Assembly (NCBI GenBank): GCA_003614735.1
Contig: KZ992596.1
Span: 1 to 27,401, forward strand
DNA length: 27,401 nucleotides
Source of the DNA: Thamnocephalis sphaerospora
Taxonomy: Eukaryota; Zoopagomycota; Zoopagomycetes; Zoopagales; Sigmoideomycetaceae
Direction: 5' to 3'
Under the pieces are notes generated by a model. That model made no database searches. It was not told the DNA's origin and saw only the letters and a program-made list of their open reading frames with translations. The translations under genes and the position numbers were made by a program. Positions within the stretch are counted from its first letter, which is position 1, and every line of letters begins with the position of its first letter. Positions 1 to 13,991 of this stretch are shown here, piece by piece.

Positions 1-48
1 GAACAGATGGGCGCCGATATTGTGCTGGCCAACGATCCGGAGGGGTAG
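1..48 (+). CDS. C-terminal tail of an unidentified gene (cut by window start)
   Basis: Frame 1 is open from the first base and reads EQMGADIVLANDPEG followed by TAG at 46-48. The peptide has ordinary protein composition, but it is too short to name a family and chance cannot be excluded. If real, it is the last exon of a plus-strand gene that converges on the dynein gene, whose stop lies at 124-126. That would leave only 75 bp for both 3' ends. An ATTAAA-like sequence near position 75-80 could serve as a polyadenylation signal for the plus-strand gene. Confidence 0.4.
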   Translation, partial: EQMGADIVLANDPEG

Positions 49-123
49 CAGTCAAAAAGCATACATTGTTATCAATTAAAGCGACTGCAGCGTGTACGGC
101 GCCTGAAGCGGCGGCAGACACAG

Positions 124-3100
124 TTAGAAGGAAGCCACAATGGCAATGCCACGCTGGGCAACAAAGGCACGATCGGACGCACGCGCTGGAATGCACGCGC
201 TGAAGAGCAGCTCGCTGCGATCGCCGTTCAGGTATACCGGCAGCATCACGCTGGTGTCGCTTGGTGCGGTGGTGCTGTCGTCACGGCGTAGCCAGCGGAT
301 TTGCGACACGTTGAGCTTGGTGGCTGGCTCAGCGGTCAGCTGGACGCAGCCCTCACTCCAGCGCGCACCCTCGATCTTGAGGCCGACAATGGCAAAGCCA
401 GACTCGTCGCCAGAATGCTCCAGGTCAACCGCCATCTGCAGCTCCTCGAGCGACCAGCCATTGCGCTGCGCAACCATCTGGCGCGTGGCCGTCACGAACG
501 CCTCGGGGATAAAGAGACCGCCCAGCCAGATCTGCCGCGACTCGTAGGCCACATCGCCGGCCACATTGGCCACTTGCTGCAGGCGAGCGTTGAGATCGGC
601 GATCCACTGGGTGAGCGTGACGCCCTTGGGCACCTTGTAGCGGCGCCAGTGGTCCGGAATGATGCCACGCGTCAGGCAGCTCATCAGCATGCGCAAATGG
701 TTGGTCTGCTTCAGCTCGCCCTCGCAAACCAGCTTGAGATCGGACAGGTCACGGCGGATGGCAGCCAGCAGCGAGCGACCAATCTGGTTCTCGCGCTCAA
801 ACACGCGGAACAGCGGGCTCTTGATGCTCTCCGACGTGCGATTGATGCGCGCCACCGACTCGGGCAGCATCTGCATCCAGCCTTGCACGCTAGTGTACAG
901 CGCACGCATCCAGCTTGGCTGCTGCGAATTGGTCGCGGTCCGTGTGCCCGCTTCCTCCTCCATATCCTCGTCATCTGCTAGGCTGCGCATGCGGCGCACG
1001 TTGGACAGCAGCGCGTTGCCCTTGGTAGTAAGCAGCACCCGCTCTGCGTTGCCAGGCAGACCCAGCCAGGACGGCGGCTCGCGCTCCGGCAGCCGGTTGG
1101 CCCACTCCATAAACTGCTCCATCTTGGTGCCCTCCGGGATCATCACTGCACGGCCGTCCTCGCCGGCCGGCACCAGTGCAAAGTCAATGTCGTAGCTGGC
1201 CGGTGTGAACAGCGTGTTGACAAACGACTCGAGCAGCTTTTGGTCAAACTCGTTGTCAATGCGACCGCCGTACACCGACTGGCTGAGGAGCGTGCGGATG
1301 GCGTCCCACGGGATACGCTCCGGCGAGATGTTGGCACGGCCTTGCGCGGCTGCATCCAGCCAGCTGTCGATCGTGTTGAGCGCACAGTCCTGGTCCGAAT
1401 CGTTGAACTCGTAGATCTTGGTCCAGCCGATGGGCACGTAGCGCAGACGCTCCTGCACCACGGCATGCAGCCAGGCAAGCAGGAAGTACAGGCGGGCACG
1501 CTCCGTCGGACCCTTGCTCAGTCGCGCGGCCGGGATGCTGCGCAGCGACTCCTGCAGGTTGGCCTTGATGCCTGGCGGCGGCTCGAACAGCAGCACGCGC
1601 GACATACGCAGCAGATTCACCGGTACCTTTGGATTCGTCTCCATCGTGAGGAAGAGGCGGAACGACCGGTGCGGCTTGAGGCTGTGTAGACGCTTCTCCA
1701 GCTGGCCAAGCCAAGACGGCGCCAAATGCACGTTCTTCAGCAGCACCCACGTGCCGGTCTTTACCGCAGTGGTGATTGCCTGGTCGGCATGCGCAAAGCC
1801 TTCGGCCGAGCCCATGGCCACCGACGTGCAGCGGACGTTAACCTCGGCGGCCAGATTGTCGACACGGTAGCTGGCATCGTAGCCCGGGATCGAGCAGAGT
1901 GCGACCGGCATGCCGGCGCGCACCTCGTCGAGCACCAGGCTGCGGAAGTTGAGCTCCGACTGGTTGACGAAGCTGGCATCGAACACACGCTGCACAAAGA
2001 GCGACGCAGCTGGCAGCAGACGGTCTGGGCGCAAGCACTTGATGAGCAGCAGACGGCGGAACAAATCGACTGTGGAGTCGCCCTCCATGGTGCCCTCCCA
2101 GCAGACGGGGACGCATGTCTCTGGTTCGTTGCTCTCCAAAAAGGCCACCCAGTCCGGCTCGTTGTCGCACATGTGATCGACCAGGCCGCGGAAGCATGGC
2201 AGCCGCGTGTACTCACGTAGCCGGGCGGTGCGTTCGTCGTCCAGTATGCCCGACGGGAGACCAAGCTCGGTCGCCGACACCGTCTGGCTGCCCGGGACCA
2301 GCTCGCCACCGCTCAGCAAAAAGTCGTACTCGGTCTCGTCGACGTGGAACGGCGTGCCGCGCGTCTTGATCTGCGACAGCAGCATCGAGAACGCCAGGTG
2401 GTCCTGATGCAGCAGCGTGCGCGTGACGCGCTGGTACGTGACGTAGAACAGGTCGCGCGCCAGCACCTCCAGACGTGCCTCTGGGTCCGTGACCGTCTTG
2501 AGGTTCGGGTTCTCGTTCAGCACGTAGTTGAAGATGTCGTAGAAGAAGTCGAGCGAGAACTGGTAAAAGTGGTTCAGCAAGTTCAGCTGCTCCATCACAA
2601 AGTAGATCGAGCTGCACGCGTGCGCAAGCGGCGTGTACACCTTGGTGGTGTCGTCCACCTCCTGCATGATGCTGTCGGTCTCCTCCACCTTGCGCGACAC
2701 CTCGGCGGCCTCCTTCTTGAGCGTCTCGAGCGTGGTGATGATGTTGTCGTCGTCGAGAATGTTGCCGGTCGTCTCGCTGAGCGCCTGCAACAGCGACTTT
2801 TCGAGATGACGCAGACGCAGCTTGAACTCGCCCTGCAGCTTGATCAGATCCGTGCGCTTCTTGTCCACGTCCGGCCGCTCCACCTTGAGCACCTTGTTCA
2901 GGCACTGGCTCTGCAGACTGCTGCGCGTTACCGTAAAGTTGACGAACGTCACACGGCTGCACACGTCCGGCGGGAAGTTGACGGACGGATCGCGCGTCGA
3001 CAGGAAGAGCGTGAAGCTCGGCGAGAAATCGATGTCCTGGCCGCCAAGACGGATGAGCACACGACCGCCGGTACGGCGCAGCTCCTTGTTCAGCACCGGG

Positions 3101-6100
3101 TTCAGAATCGGGTCAAGGTTCTCGACATCCTGAATGAGCAGCGGATTGCCGAAACGGAGCGCACTCTCGAGGTTCTTGAGGAATGCGTCGTCCAGGAAAC
3201 TGGTCACCGTAATCTTGCGATCCTTGTACTCGTTCACCAAGAACGCCGTGGCCTGGCCGGACGGGTCGATGATGAGCGGATAGCGGTTGAAGCGCTTGAG
3301 CATAATCGCATTCTCTGTGCACAGGTCGTCCGCCGGCAGCGAGTTGGCCTGCCAGCCGAGCCGCTCGTCCGCGCTCGACAGATACTCGGTGAGCGACAGG
3401 TCCTTCTTGAACAGGATCGACGACTCGACCAGATGCTCGGACCAGCGGCTGGACAGCATCTCACGGTAGTGCTGGTCAAAGTAGCCGCCATACGCCATGA
3501 ACGCAGCCGACAGCAGCACGTCGCCAACGATGGTGGCCATCTGCGTCTCAAACGTCTGGCTACCCGCCTCCCAACGCTCCTTCTCCGACGACAGGCTGTC
3601 CAGCAGCATCACACTGCGGTCTACCTTGGACTTGACGCGCTCCATCTCAAGCTTGATGGCCTGCACCTCACTGATGAGCATCGCGTACTCGTCCTTGTAG
3701 CGGGCAATGCTAGCCTCCAGCTCGCCAATCATCTCTTCGATCGACGCGGCCTGCACCTTGGTGTCCTCTGCGGACTGCTCCAGGTCGTACACCTCCTGGC
3801 GCAGCGGACCAACGCGATCGAGAATCTCCGAGTAATTGACCTGAGCAATCGCCCACTTGACGAGCGGACCGCATGCACGCGACGCGCGATCGACCGTCTC
3901 AAAGTTGTAGCTCGAATTGCTCATATAGTCGCGCTTCATCTTCTCACGCAGCTGCCGGGTCATCATGCGCTCCGTGTCGTAGTTCAGGATGCTCGAGATG
4001 AAATCGTCACGACGAATGATCTGCTGGATCGACCGCCAGCTGTCGAACTTGTGGCCAAGCAGCGTGCACACAGACTCCATGGCCAGCTTGACCGGCACCG
4101 GCGGATTGGCCATGGAACGCACTTCAGTCAGCTGCTGTTTCTTGATGCCACTGACAGCGTTCTGGGCTTCGATAACAGCCGGTTCGGCGTTCGCCAAATC
4201 CTGCATGACCACCTTGCGTCGCGTCTCAATCTGCTTGTTCTGCTGCTTGAGCGCCTCCTGGAACTTGATCGACGCCGACTTTTTCTGCTCAGCCTCCTGC
4301 TGGTCAGCCACCATCTTCTTCAGCTTCTCGTTGGCCTGCTGGTTCTTGGCCTCAAGCTCGTTCTTCTTGATGGCCAGACTCTTACGCAGCTCTTCCACCT
4401 GTACGACCGTGTCACGCAGCTTCTCCAAACCAATGTTAAGATGGCGCTGCTGCTCCTCGAGGTCATCGCGCTTCTCGTTGAACAGGCGCACATAGTGGTT
4501 GATGAAGTCAAGGAAGTGACGCGGCGTCGCGTAGTTGTAGCGGCCCTGGCGCTTGCTGACCTTGGCGTTGATCTCGTACAGCGACTGGTGCACAAACACA
4601 AACGCGTTGACGACCGCGTCGCGGTACGTCGGCGGCATCGGCAGGTCGCGGTACGCAATCTGCAGCGTACTCGGCGCAGCATAGAGCGGACGGTCAAGAT
4701 CGAGACTGTGCGTGAACTCCTTGCCGACCTGGAAGAACGCCTGGTCGGACCAGTCGCCGAACCAGTCGAGCACACAGCGATTGAACAGCGCAGGCGACGT
4801 GGCTGCACGCGAGCTCAGGCCACCCTCGGGCGGGTTCATGGTAAAGACAACGTGCAGGTTCTTCATCACCTGCTGCGTGAACCACTTGTACAGCTCATCG
4901 TGCGAATCGAGCATCAGGCCCTCCTTCTGCGCGCCTTCCTTGCACTGCGTCATCAGTGATGCGTACTCGTCGCCCTCGAACAGACCCGGAACCTCGGCGT
5001 TAGCCAGCAGCGTGTTCATGCGCTCAAGGAAGCCAGAGTCTAGCACGTTCGACTCGTCCATAATAAAGCAAATCTTCTCGGCCTTGCAGCCGGCGCGGCG
5101 CAACACTGTGCGCAGATCTTCATCAAAGTCCTCGCCCGTGTACTTGTTGTGCGCCTTGATCTGGAATACGCTCAGACCATTCATCCATGCGCAGAAGCGC
5201 GACAGCGTAGTCTACGTGATAAACGCAACGAGACAAGATGAGTGAGGTCACGGTGATAGCGATAGCCGCAGACAGCGCCCATTGCGCATGCTACATCCAA
5301 CACCCGCCGTCTAAATACCTTGCCAGAGCCCGACACGCCAATGAGAAGAAGATGGCCCTGCATCTGACGGAAGACACGGTCAATGCGCAGCACGTGCTCG
5401 AGCACATCGTTGAACAGGACAAGCGGCACATCCAGCTCTTCCTCGTAGAACACCTTGAGTCGTGCCTTGACAAAGTCGCGCAACTCTTCGCGCTCCACAG
5501 GGATGTAGTCCTTGGACAGCCAGTTGGAGTAAAGGATCGGACGAAGCAGCGCCTCCTCCTGATTGATGCTCGGGAAGTGACGCATGGCAACCTCGTCAAT
5601 GTTGTCGTCGGTCCACTTGCGCTCCTCCTCGGTGACCAATCGATCCTGGAACAGACGCAGCGCCTCGTGTGCCCAGATGCGCACCAAGCCTTCGACGCTG
5701 AGCGTCTCCAGCGGCTTGATCGCCTCAAAGATACCACGCATCCAGCGCGTCAGTTCACGCGGCGAGTAGATGTAGTGCGCCTGAATGTCGGGCGTAAAGT
5801 GGCGCTGCGACATCAGGTAGAACTCGACCATAGCGCTGGTAAGCGGCTCGGCATAACCACGCAGCGTCGGCACCACCTTGAGCATTGCACGCGTGAACGT
5901 GCCGTAAATCTGCTTGAGCGAGATCTCGCCAGGATAGTCGACCATCACCAGCGGCGCGTGGCGCATGAAGCGGTGCGACAGCGGCACACGGCCCGGATCC
6001 GTCGGCGGGTTGCATGCGCCCACAAACTGGATGCGCTCCAGCGTAACCCACGCCTTGTCCGACGTGCGCCAGAAACCGTTGCACTCGATCAGCTGGCGCA

Positions 6101-9100
6101 GGAACGAGATGACACGCTGCGTGCCGTACTTGTCGGTGGCCGGCAGGTTGATCTCGTCGCAGAACACCACAAGCCACTTGCCAATCAGGATCGGCGACAG
6201 AATCACTCCGTTTGGTGTCTTGCGGTACTCGCAGTACTGCTCGAACGTCTTCAGGATCAATTCTGGCGTGGTGGCGCTGGAGAAGTTGAGACCAACCACC
6301 TCCATGTCAGGCAGCTTGCGCAGCGCACTGAACAGCGTCATCGTCTTGCCGGAACCCGGTGGACCACAAAGCATCAGCGGCTTGTGCTCCGACAGCCACG
6401 AGTAGAGCACCTCTTCGTGGCGCACAGTGTCCATGGTCGGAATGACTACGTCGGCCTGCGACACGGTCTGCGTCTCAATCTCGATCGTCGGCACCTTGGT
6501 CTCCCAGGCGATCCAGTCAGACGTCTTGACGTCAATGTCGTAGTCGAGCACCGAGCCGCCGGCCGACTGCATCGGCAGATCGATCGTCGTGATGCCGCGC
6601 ACATACTCGCCGAGCTCGGCACGCAGGTCCAGCTTCGCGTCTCCGCTGAAACTCCAAATGAGCGAGTAGATGATGCGCTTCGACACGTAGGTCTCCAGGT
6701 GCTCGTTCGACATCGGGAAGTCGATGTGCTGCGCGTTGTACTCGACAATGTTGCGGATCGTCTTGTTAAGCAGCGAGAACAGCGTGGTCAGCACGCGAGT
6801 GCGCGTAAAGTCCATGATATGCGTCAGCTTGGCAGCATGGTCCAGCGTCTTGGAGACCAGGCCATCCTCGACAAAGTACTGCTCGAGCACAGTAGCAACC
6901 GAGAGCTGCACAATCATGGTCGGCGTCATCGACTGGTCTTCCGAGTCGGTGCGACGCGGCATGCCCAAATCGTCGTCGACATCATCGAGCGGCTTGGTGC
7001 GGATCATCTCAAGGTAGTTGGTGAAGATCATCGGCAGCGTGACCACATCTTCGCTGAACCACACCATGCCGCAGCGACTGACGGTGGCAAGCGTGGCGTA
7101 CTTGAGATTCTCCACCTCAAACATGATGCGCACATTCGGCGGCAGGCCAAGTCGTTCGCCGTTCGGCAGCGTCAGCAGACGATTGTCGTCGAGCACACTG
7201 TCGGCAAAAGTAACCGTACACGTTAGCTGCTGCGCTCAGCGACTCTGCCATTCCCGTCCTACCTGTTCAAGTTCTCGACCCATTCCGGATCCACATCACC
7301 GTCAAAAATGATCCAGTGCCGCTTGGTGCTCTCGCCACGCACGTTGTCCACAATCTTACGCAGGATGTGCGTAAACAGACCATCAGTCCATTCGCGCGTT
7401 GTCGGGTCCAGCGTGCCATAAAGCAGCTCCTTGGACATGGCCTTGGGATCGATGACATACGAGATGCCCTCGACGCCCTCCACACGCTCCATGGCTGCCA
7501 GCAGCACCTGCCAGGCCTTGGACTTGCCGGAGCCGGACGGACCGACCATCATCAAGCCGTGATTGATGTTCTGGATCTGATACAGCTGCAACACCTTCTC
7601 CATCCAGAACTCGCCGGCAACCAGGTTGCGCTCTTTGCAGACGTTTCCAATCTCGGCGCGGAGCCTGTCCAGATCGACCGGACGGTACTCGACACCCGGA
7701 AATACATCCGAAAGCAGGCTGTACGTCGGCATCGTAAGGTTAGCAACCATTTCACCCAGCATTGGTGCATTGGACCGTCTGGTCCCGAGCAGGCCATGTC
7801 TGCGCTTTACCACCGATGGCACTTACCTCTGCAGCAGCGGAATGTCGTCTGCGACCAGCTTGGGCACCATCGTCTCGCGAATACTCTGGATCAGAATCTC
7901 CTGCTCGGACACGCCCTCTGACATCTGCTCAAGACCGCCATCGGCCACGTTGCCGGACGCCAACGCCTTGCGCATACTCTGCAGTCGATCGCGCTTCAAG
8001 TTGCCTGCCGTCACCAGCACGCTCTTGAGCGCTCGCAGACCAAAGTCGTAGTGAGACTGCGGCGACAGCTGCTCGGAGCAGAGGTTGAACAGCGGAACAA
8101 CCTTGGACGCAAGCAGCTCGGCGGTGCGGAAACCTTGCGAGTACAGCATCACCTGCGCAATCAGCTCGCGGTCTGGCTTGGTCATGGCCATGCTGCGGAA
8201 CAGCTTCTTGAGATTGTCCGGCAGGTTCGAGCGACCGGCATAGCCCGGGTTCATCGTGATGAAGATACCTGGCGGATAACACGCCGTGCGGCAACGATAC
8301 GTTAACAACCGAGCACAAACGTGCCGACCGGCCAAAGTGGCGTCGATGGCAATGGCCGCGCATCCTACCAGTGTCCGAGTTGATCTTGATGTTCTTGCCG
8401 ACCAGCTCCACCTCGTGGTTCGGGTTCGTGCGGATCTCACGAAGACCAAGCTGGATGCTCTGCACCTGCTGCGATACAGCGCTGAGAATGCGCTCCTCCA
8501 GCCGGTTGAACTCGTCAAAGCAGCCCCAGGCGCCGACCATGCACAAGCCGACAAAGATACGGCCCATGGCCTGGAAGTCAAATGTGTCATCGCAGCAGAA
8601 GACCAGCACGAAGCGGCCCAGCTGCACACCCAGTGCCTTGACCGACTCGGTTTTGCTATTGAAGCAAGTGCGACATAGACGGTGGTAGTGCAGTAACAGA
8701 GATGGGTTAGCGGCAAAGGTGAGTACACGTGCATGCATGCGATGAGTGCTTACCCTGTACCGGCCGGACCAAACGGCGAGCCACCGAGACGACCTTCGAG
8801 AGCCTGCGTCAGCGTGAGGTAGCAGCGATCGGTGAGCGGCGTCTGAACCAGACGGTCCGGCACACCAAGGTACTCGTAGCCGTAGAAGAAGGTGGCATTG
8901 GCCATGTTGATGGTGAGGCGCTGCAGCGGGTCCTCGGTGGACGCAGTGTAGTAGAAGCGCATCTGATACAGCCAGTTGAAGTCCTTTGGCGACGCAATGT
9001 TGTCCTGCATCATCAGACGAATCACATCACGCTGATGCACCAACTCGGTGATGAGATGCTCGCACTTGCGCCGCTTGATCTGCGGCAGATCGGTGAGCAC

Positions 9101-12100
9101 CGTGTCGGCCAGCAGGTTCAGACCACGTGCCACCACGGCCAGCGCGTCGTTGAGCGGTTCATGGCTAGGGCTGCCGCTCTCGGCCATCGTGGTAAGCGCC
9201 TTTTCGACCAACTGCGTCCAGACTGCCTGGGCAGCAAGCACAACCAGCTGCGCGGGGAAACGGTCGATCCACGAAAGGAACGCATCGCGACCAAGCTCAT
9301 CGCCAAGGAAAAAGTCGGTCATCTCGACGACAGCATCGCCCAGCAGCAGCGCGAGCGACATGCGCATCTCCTTTTCGAGCAGCGTCAGCCAGTCGTTGAT
9401 CTTTGGGTTCTCCTTGATCGAGACCGGCGTCTTGAACATCACCTCTTCGCCCTCGCGCGACGCCATACCGAGAATGGTGGACAGGTCCTCGCTGAGCACG
9501 ATGTTGCTGATGCCAGCAAACATCTTTTTGAAGTGCTTCTGGATGCGCATCACGTCCTTGCTGTTACCGATAATCTCGAGCAGATCCTCGTCACCGACAA
9601 AGTAGAAGCGCGGGAAGCTGGACCGCTCACGCTCCAGGTACTCGCCAAGCGCCTTCTGGATCTTGCTCAGCAGGTCAGCCAAGCGCTCCAGCGACTTTTG
9701 GATGTTCTGGATGTTGAGGATATCCATCACAAACGGCGACTTGTACACCTTCTTCATCACCGTGAGGAACTCCGAGTTGATGTTCTGGAAACGCGACGTC
9801 TCCACAGGCAGCAGATGCTTGATGTCTGCGCTGCCGCTGAAAATGCCCTCCAGATACACCCACTGGCGCTGCACATCGATCCACACGTCAAAGAGCACGT
9901 GCACGCGATTCAGCTTCTCCTCCCAGCTGGCCGCATCCTCCTCGAAGACCTTGTAGTACGGCGAAATCTTCATGGCCTGCAGCGAGTTGAGATGCTCGCT
10001 GCACTTGGCAAACAGATCGTCCCAGCCCTTGATCAGGCGGCACCTACAGCAACAGGGTTAGGCCAGAAGCACAGCCGCCTGCAACATTCCAACTTACTTG
10101 TTCTGGTAGTTGACCAACTCCAGCACATAGCTGGTCCACGTCTCCTTGACCTAATGGCATGTCGTTGTGTCGCAAAGAAAGCGACAGTGGGGGCAAAATT
10201 AGCAGCTGACCGCCATGTACCAGCTCAATGCTAGCCCCAGTAAGCAGTCACGAGCGCTTACCTGCTTGAGGAATTCCTCGAGTGCCATTTCGCCCTGAGC
10301 AATGGTGATCACCTCGCGCACCACCTGCTCATTGCGCTTCAGGTCAAAGTCCCACAGGTGGCCAACGGTCATTTCAGACAGCAGAATGGTCTTGTCGGCA
10401 CGCAGCATCTTGAACAGCTGGCGCCAGTGGCGCTCGCGCAGCGCATCCGACTTGAGCTCAATCAGCAGCGCGTTCACCTTGATGTAGCCGCGGATTGTCT
10501 CCTGCATGTACTCGAACGCGGCGTACTGGCGCATGCGGCTCGGCATCTCCTTGGCAGAGCTCATCAGGCCGTTCAGCTGCTCGCGAATCTTGCGCGGCAC
10601 AACTGTGCTCCACAGCGTGTCCTTGATCTCGTAGACCGACTGCCACACGTTCGACAGCGCGGACCAGACCGACTTGAGATCACGCAGCTCTTCGAGCACC
10701 GGTTCCAGACGGTTGTCGCTGGTCAGCTCCAGATCCAGCGCCTCCTTGGCGCGGCACACGGCGTCGTACTCGTCCTTGGCGCGCGTGACGCGGCCCTCGA
10801 AGATGTTGAGCGTATTGGTGGCAATGTCCGGCTTGATGTCGCCCTGCACCGGCTTGTTGCCCTCCCACTCGCCGACCAGCGTGCGAATCTTCTCCTCGAT
10901 CACCTTGTCCTCGGCGATGATCTTCATTTGCAGGCCGGCCACCTGCTCCTGAATCGCGTTGTTCTTGCGCGTGAGAATCTCGTTGAAGGCGCTCCACTCG
11001 CCCTCGATCTGGTCAACGTAGAGCCAGTCGTTCTGGAACTGGTAGCGCTGGCGCTCGAGCGTCTTCTGGCCCTGGCGGAACAGGTCCACATCGATGTTCC
11101 ACCGGTTGACCTTCTTCTTCAGGTCCTGCAGCAGCGTGATGAACGAGACGGCCTCGCTGGTCGCCGTGCTATCGGCAGAGTGCTGCTCGAGCTCGCCACG
11201 CGCCTTGGACACAGCAGAGTGGAACTCACGCATGCTGTTACCAAGCATGGCGCCAAACTTGTTCAGCAGCTCGCGCTGCCACGCGTCGTACTTGGCATTC
11301 ACCTTGCTCTGCACCTGCTCGTAGTCGACGATCATCGAGCCAAACGACTTTTCCGTTTCGGCGTTGTCAAAGGTGCCGCGCGCCTTCTTGATCTCGAGCA
11401 GAATCTGCTGCCACTTGGCCAGATCGTCGGAAAGCTGCGTCAGCACATAGTTGGACTCGAGATCCCAGAGCGACTGGTACTGCAGCCAGATGTTCACGTA
11501 GTCGCCGACCTCCTTCACCTTGCGCTCGATCAGATCGTACGCGCGCTCAAGAGAATCGTCGTCCATACGCGTCAGCAGGCTGGCGTACGTCTGCTCGTGC
11601 TCGGTCAGACCATGCACGTTCAGGCCAATCTCGTAGCGCGAGCTCTGCACACGCGGCAGGTGGCAGATGATGGCCAGCCAAGCGTGCAACTGCTGGTACC
11701 AGTTGGCGCGGCCCTGCTCGATCGGCGGGTCCAGGTACATGACCTGGTTGCGAATGCAGATCTCGTGCACCAGCACCTCAAGTGCCGGCTGCGCATCGGC
11801 CTCGTCCGTGTCGTCCTCTGCCTGCTGGCCACGGCGCCGCAGCTGCTTCTTGCGCGCCAGCTCGCGGTCCACGCCCTGGTCTTGGCCGGCATTCTGGAAC
11901 TCGTGCATCCACAGCCGGACGGCCTGCTGCAGACGCATGCGGAGCACCGACTCGATCTTGCGGTCGAGCGCCTGCACCCACGCCTCCAGATTGGAGTAAC
12001 CCTCCAGACTAAGCCGGTCGACCAGCTTCTGGATGCGCTCGAGCAGCTCTGTCAGCTTTTCTGAGCGGTATGGGCATCGCTGCAGCTCCTGCACGCTGTT

Positions 12101-13944
12101 GGCAATCTCGGCGTGGTAGCCAATGAGCGCATCCACCTTGTCCTGGTAGACGCTGACCACGTTGGCAAACTCGCGCACAAACTGCACATGGCGGCTCATG
12201 CGGCTGTCGCTACTCTGGCCAAGCGCCAGCGGACGATGGAACGTCTCGACCACGTTCACGTAAAAGTCCCAGCGCAGGTTGATACCCTTGCTGACCATCT
12301 GCTGCACAGCGCGGTGATAGCCGGCCACCAGTGACGCAATGTCACCGTGCTGCTGCACCTTGTACACCGTCTGCGAGTAGGTGCGTGTGGTCTCGCGCAG
12401 GCTGACGGCAAACGGATAGACGCGCTTGGCGTCCTTGGCGATGTTGCTGATGCTATACGGCACTGGGAAGCCAAGCCACACCAGACTGCGCACTTCCTTG
12501 AATAGCGTGATCACCTGCTCGTCAAAGTTGACGCCGAGCTGCAACGAGTTGTTCATGGCGCGGTTGCGCGTGATCTCAAAGATACGTCCCGACACGTTCA
12601 GACCACGCTGGTTAATGTCGTGTAGCCAGCTTTCAAAGACAGGGCGGGCGTCCAGCTTCTGTCGGAAATCGTTGCTCTCCTTCTGCAGGCGCTCACCCTC
12701 GGCGTACAGCTCCCAGCCCTTGCCGAGCACGTCTTCGACGCGGCGCATGTAGGTCTGCAGCTGATGCTCGATCTGGCGCGCCCAGACAATCGTGCCCGAA
12801 ATAGGCGGCAGATCACGCAGCTGGCTCATGTGGTAGGCCTCTGAGGTGCGGTACTGGCGCGTGAACTTTTCTTGCAGCCGCTTGATGTCTTCCTTGACAC
12901 TGTCGATCAGCTGCGTCTGGTACTCTTGGATGGCACCACGGATCTTGGGACGCACAAACAGCGTGTTGAACTTGGAGAACACGCGGAACATCTCGTTGGA
13001 GTTCTTGGCCGTGCCTAGGCGATCGCGCAGGTTGGCGATGATCTGGTTCTCAACACGCGACACGCGCTCGTTGTACGCGGTCTCGGCGTCCACCCAGATC
13101 TCGGTACCCTCCGGCGACACGTCTAGAACGTCAATGTTCTTGACAAACTCGTACGCCAGCGAGACCTCCTCGACAGCGTCGACATCCTCGGCGCCCATGG
13201 GCTCTGCCGCGGCCTCGGCTTCGTCCTTGTCGGTGGTGTGCTGGCGAGTCATCGCGCGAGCAATGGTCTGGCGCAGCTGCTCGTGGTACTTGCGGAACGT
13301 GCGCAGCAGACCAATGCGGTGCTGCAGCTGGGCGTGCGCCGAGTGCACACGCAGGGCCATAAACACCTTGTTGCGCTTACGCGTCACCTCGCGCACAACC
13401 GTGATGAAGGCCTTGACCTGCTCGTCCCAGGCGCTGAACACATCGTCGAGACCGGTCGTTGCCTAAATAGCACAATGGCGCGTCAGTCGAACCAATAATC
13501 GTGTACGTTGGTTCGATACGCATCGAGTAGGCCACCGGCAATGGCGTTTATCCTTACCTTCTCAAAGGCCTCGTAGTCCAGGTACATCAGACGGCGGCTG
13601 CCGAGCACCTTGAGCAGCTGGTCGTTGAGATCGCGCGAGATAGCCTCGACAAGCAAAAGCACACGGCTGCTTGGATACGGCCTAAGCGTGTACGCCAGAC
13701 ATTGGCGTATGCTGTCAGTCATTCGGCAGCGGCGACGAGCACTAGAGTGTCTTAGAGTGCCCATCACTTACGAGCTGCGCAGCTTGCGGTTCAAATGGTT
13801 AAAGATATGCATGATCGCTTCGTGGCAACGCTCCGGATCCGTGGCGGAGAGAAGCTCGTTCAGCGGAAAGTCCTTCATCAGCATGTTGTATTTGCTCACT
13901 GTCGTAGACAAAGTGTCAGTACAAGAAAACGTGCTGTACATATA

Positions 13945-13991
<47 letters not shown>

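Noticed and set aside
2344-4959. 871-codon open frame on the plus strand, antisense to dynein
   Set aside because: It mirrors the codon-biased, well-conserved dynein frame; GC-rich third positions remove antisense stops. The translation is rich in Leu, Arg, His and Val with no motif. The similar plus frames at 5238-7226 and 10358-12064 are rejected for the same reason; the first even runs through dynein introns.
13500-13530. GGTTCGATAC resembling a tRNA B box
   Set aside because: It lies inside a dynein intron, lacks an A box at the right distance, and no cloverleaf can be drawn.
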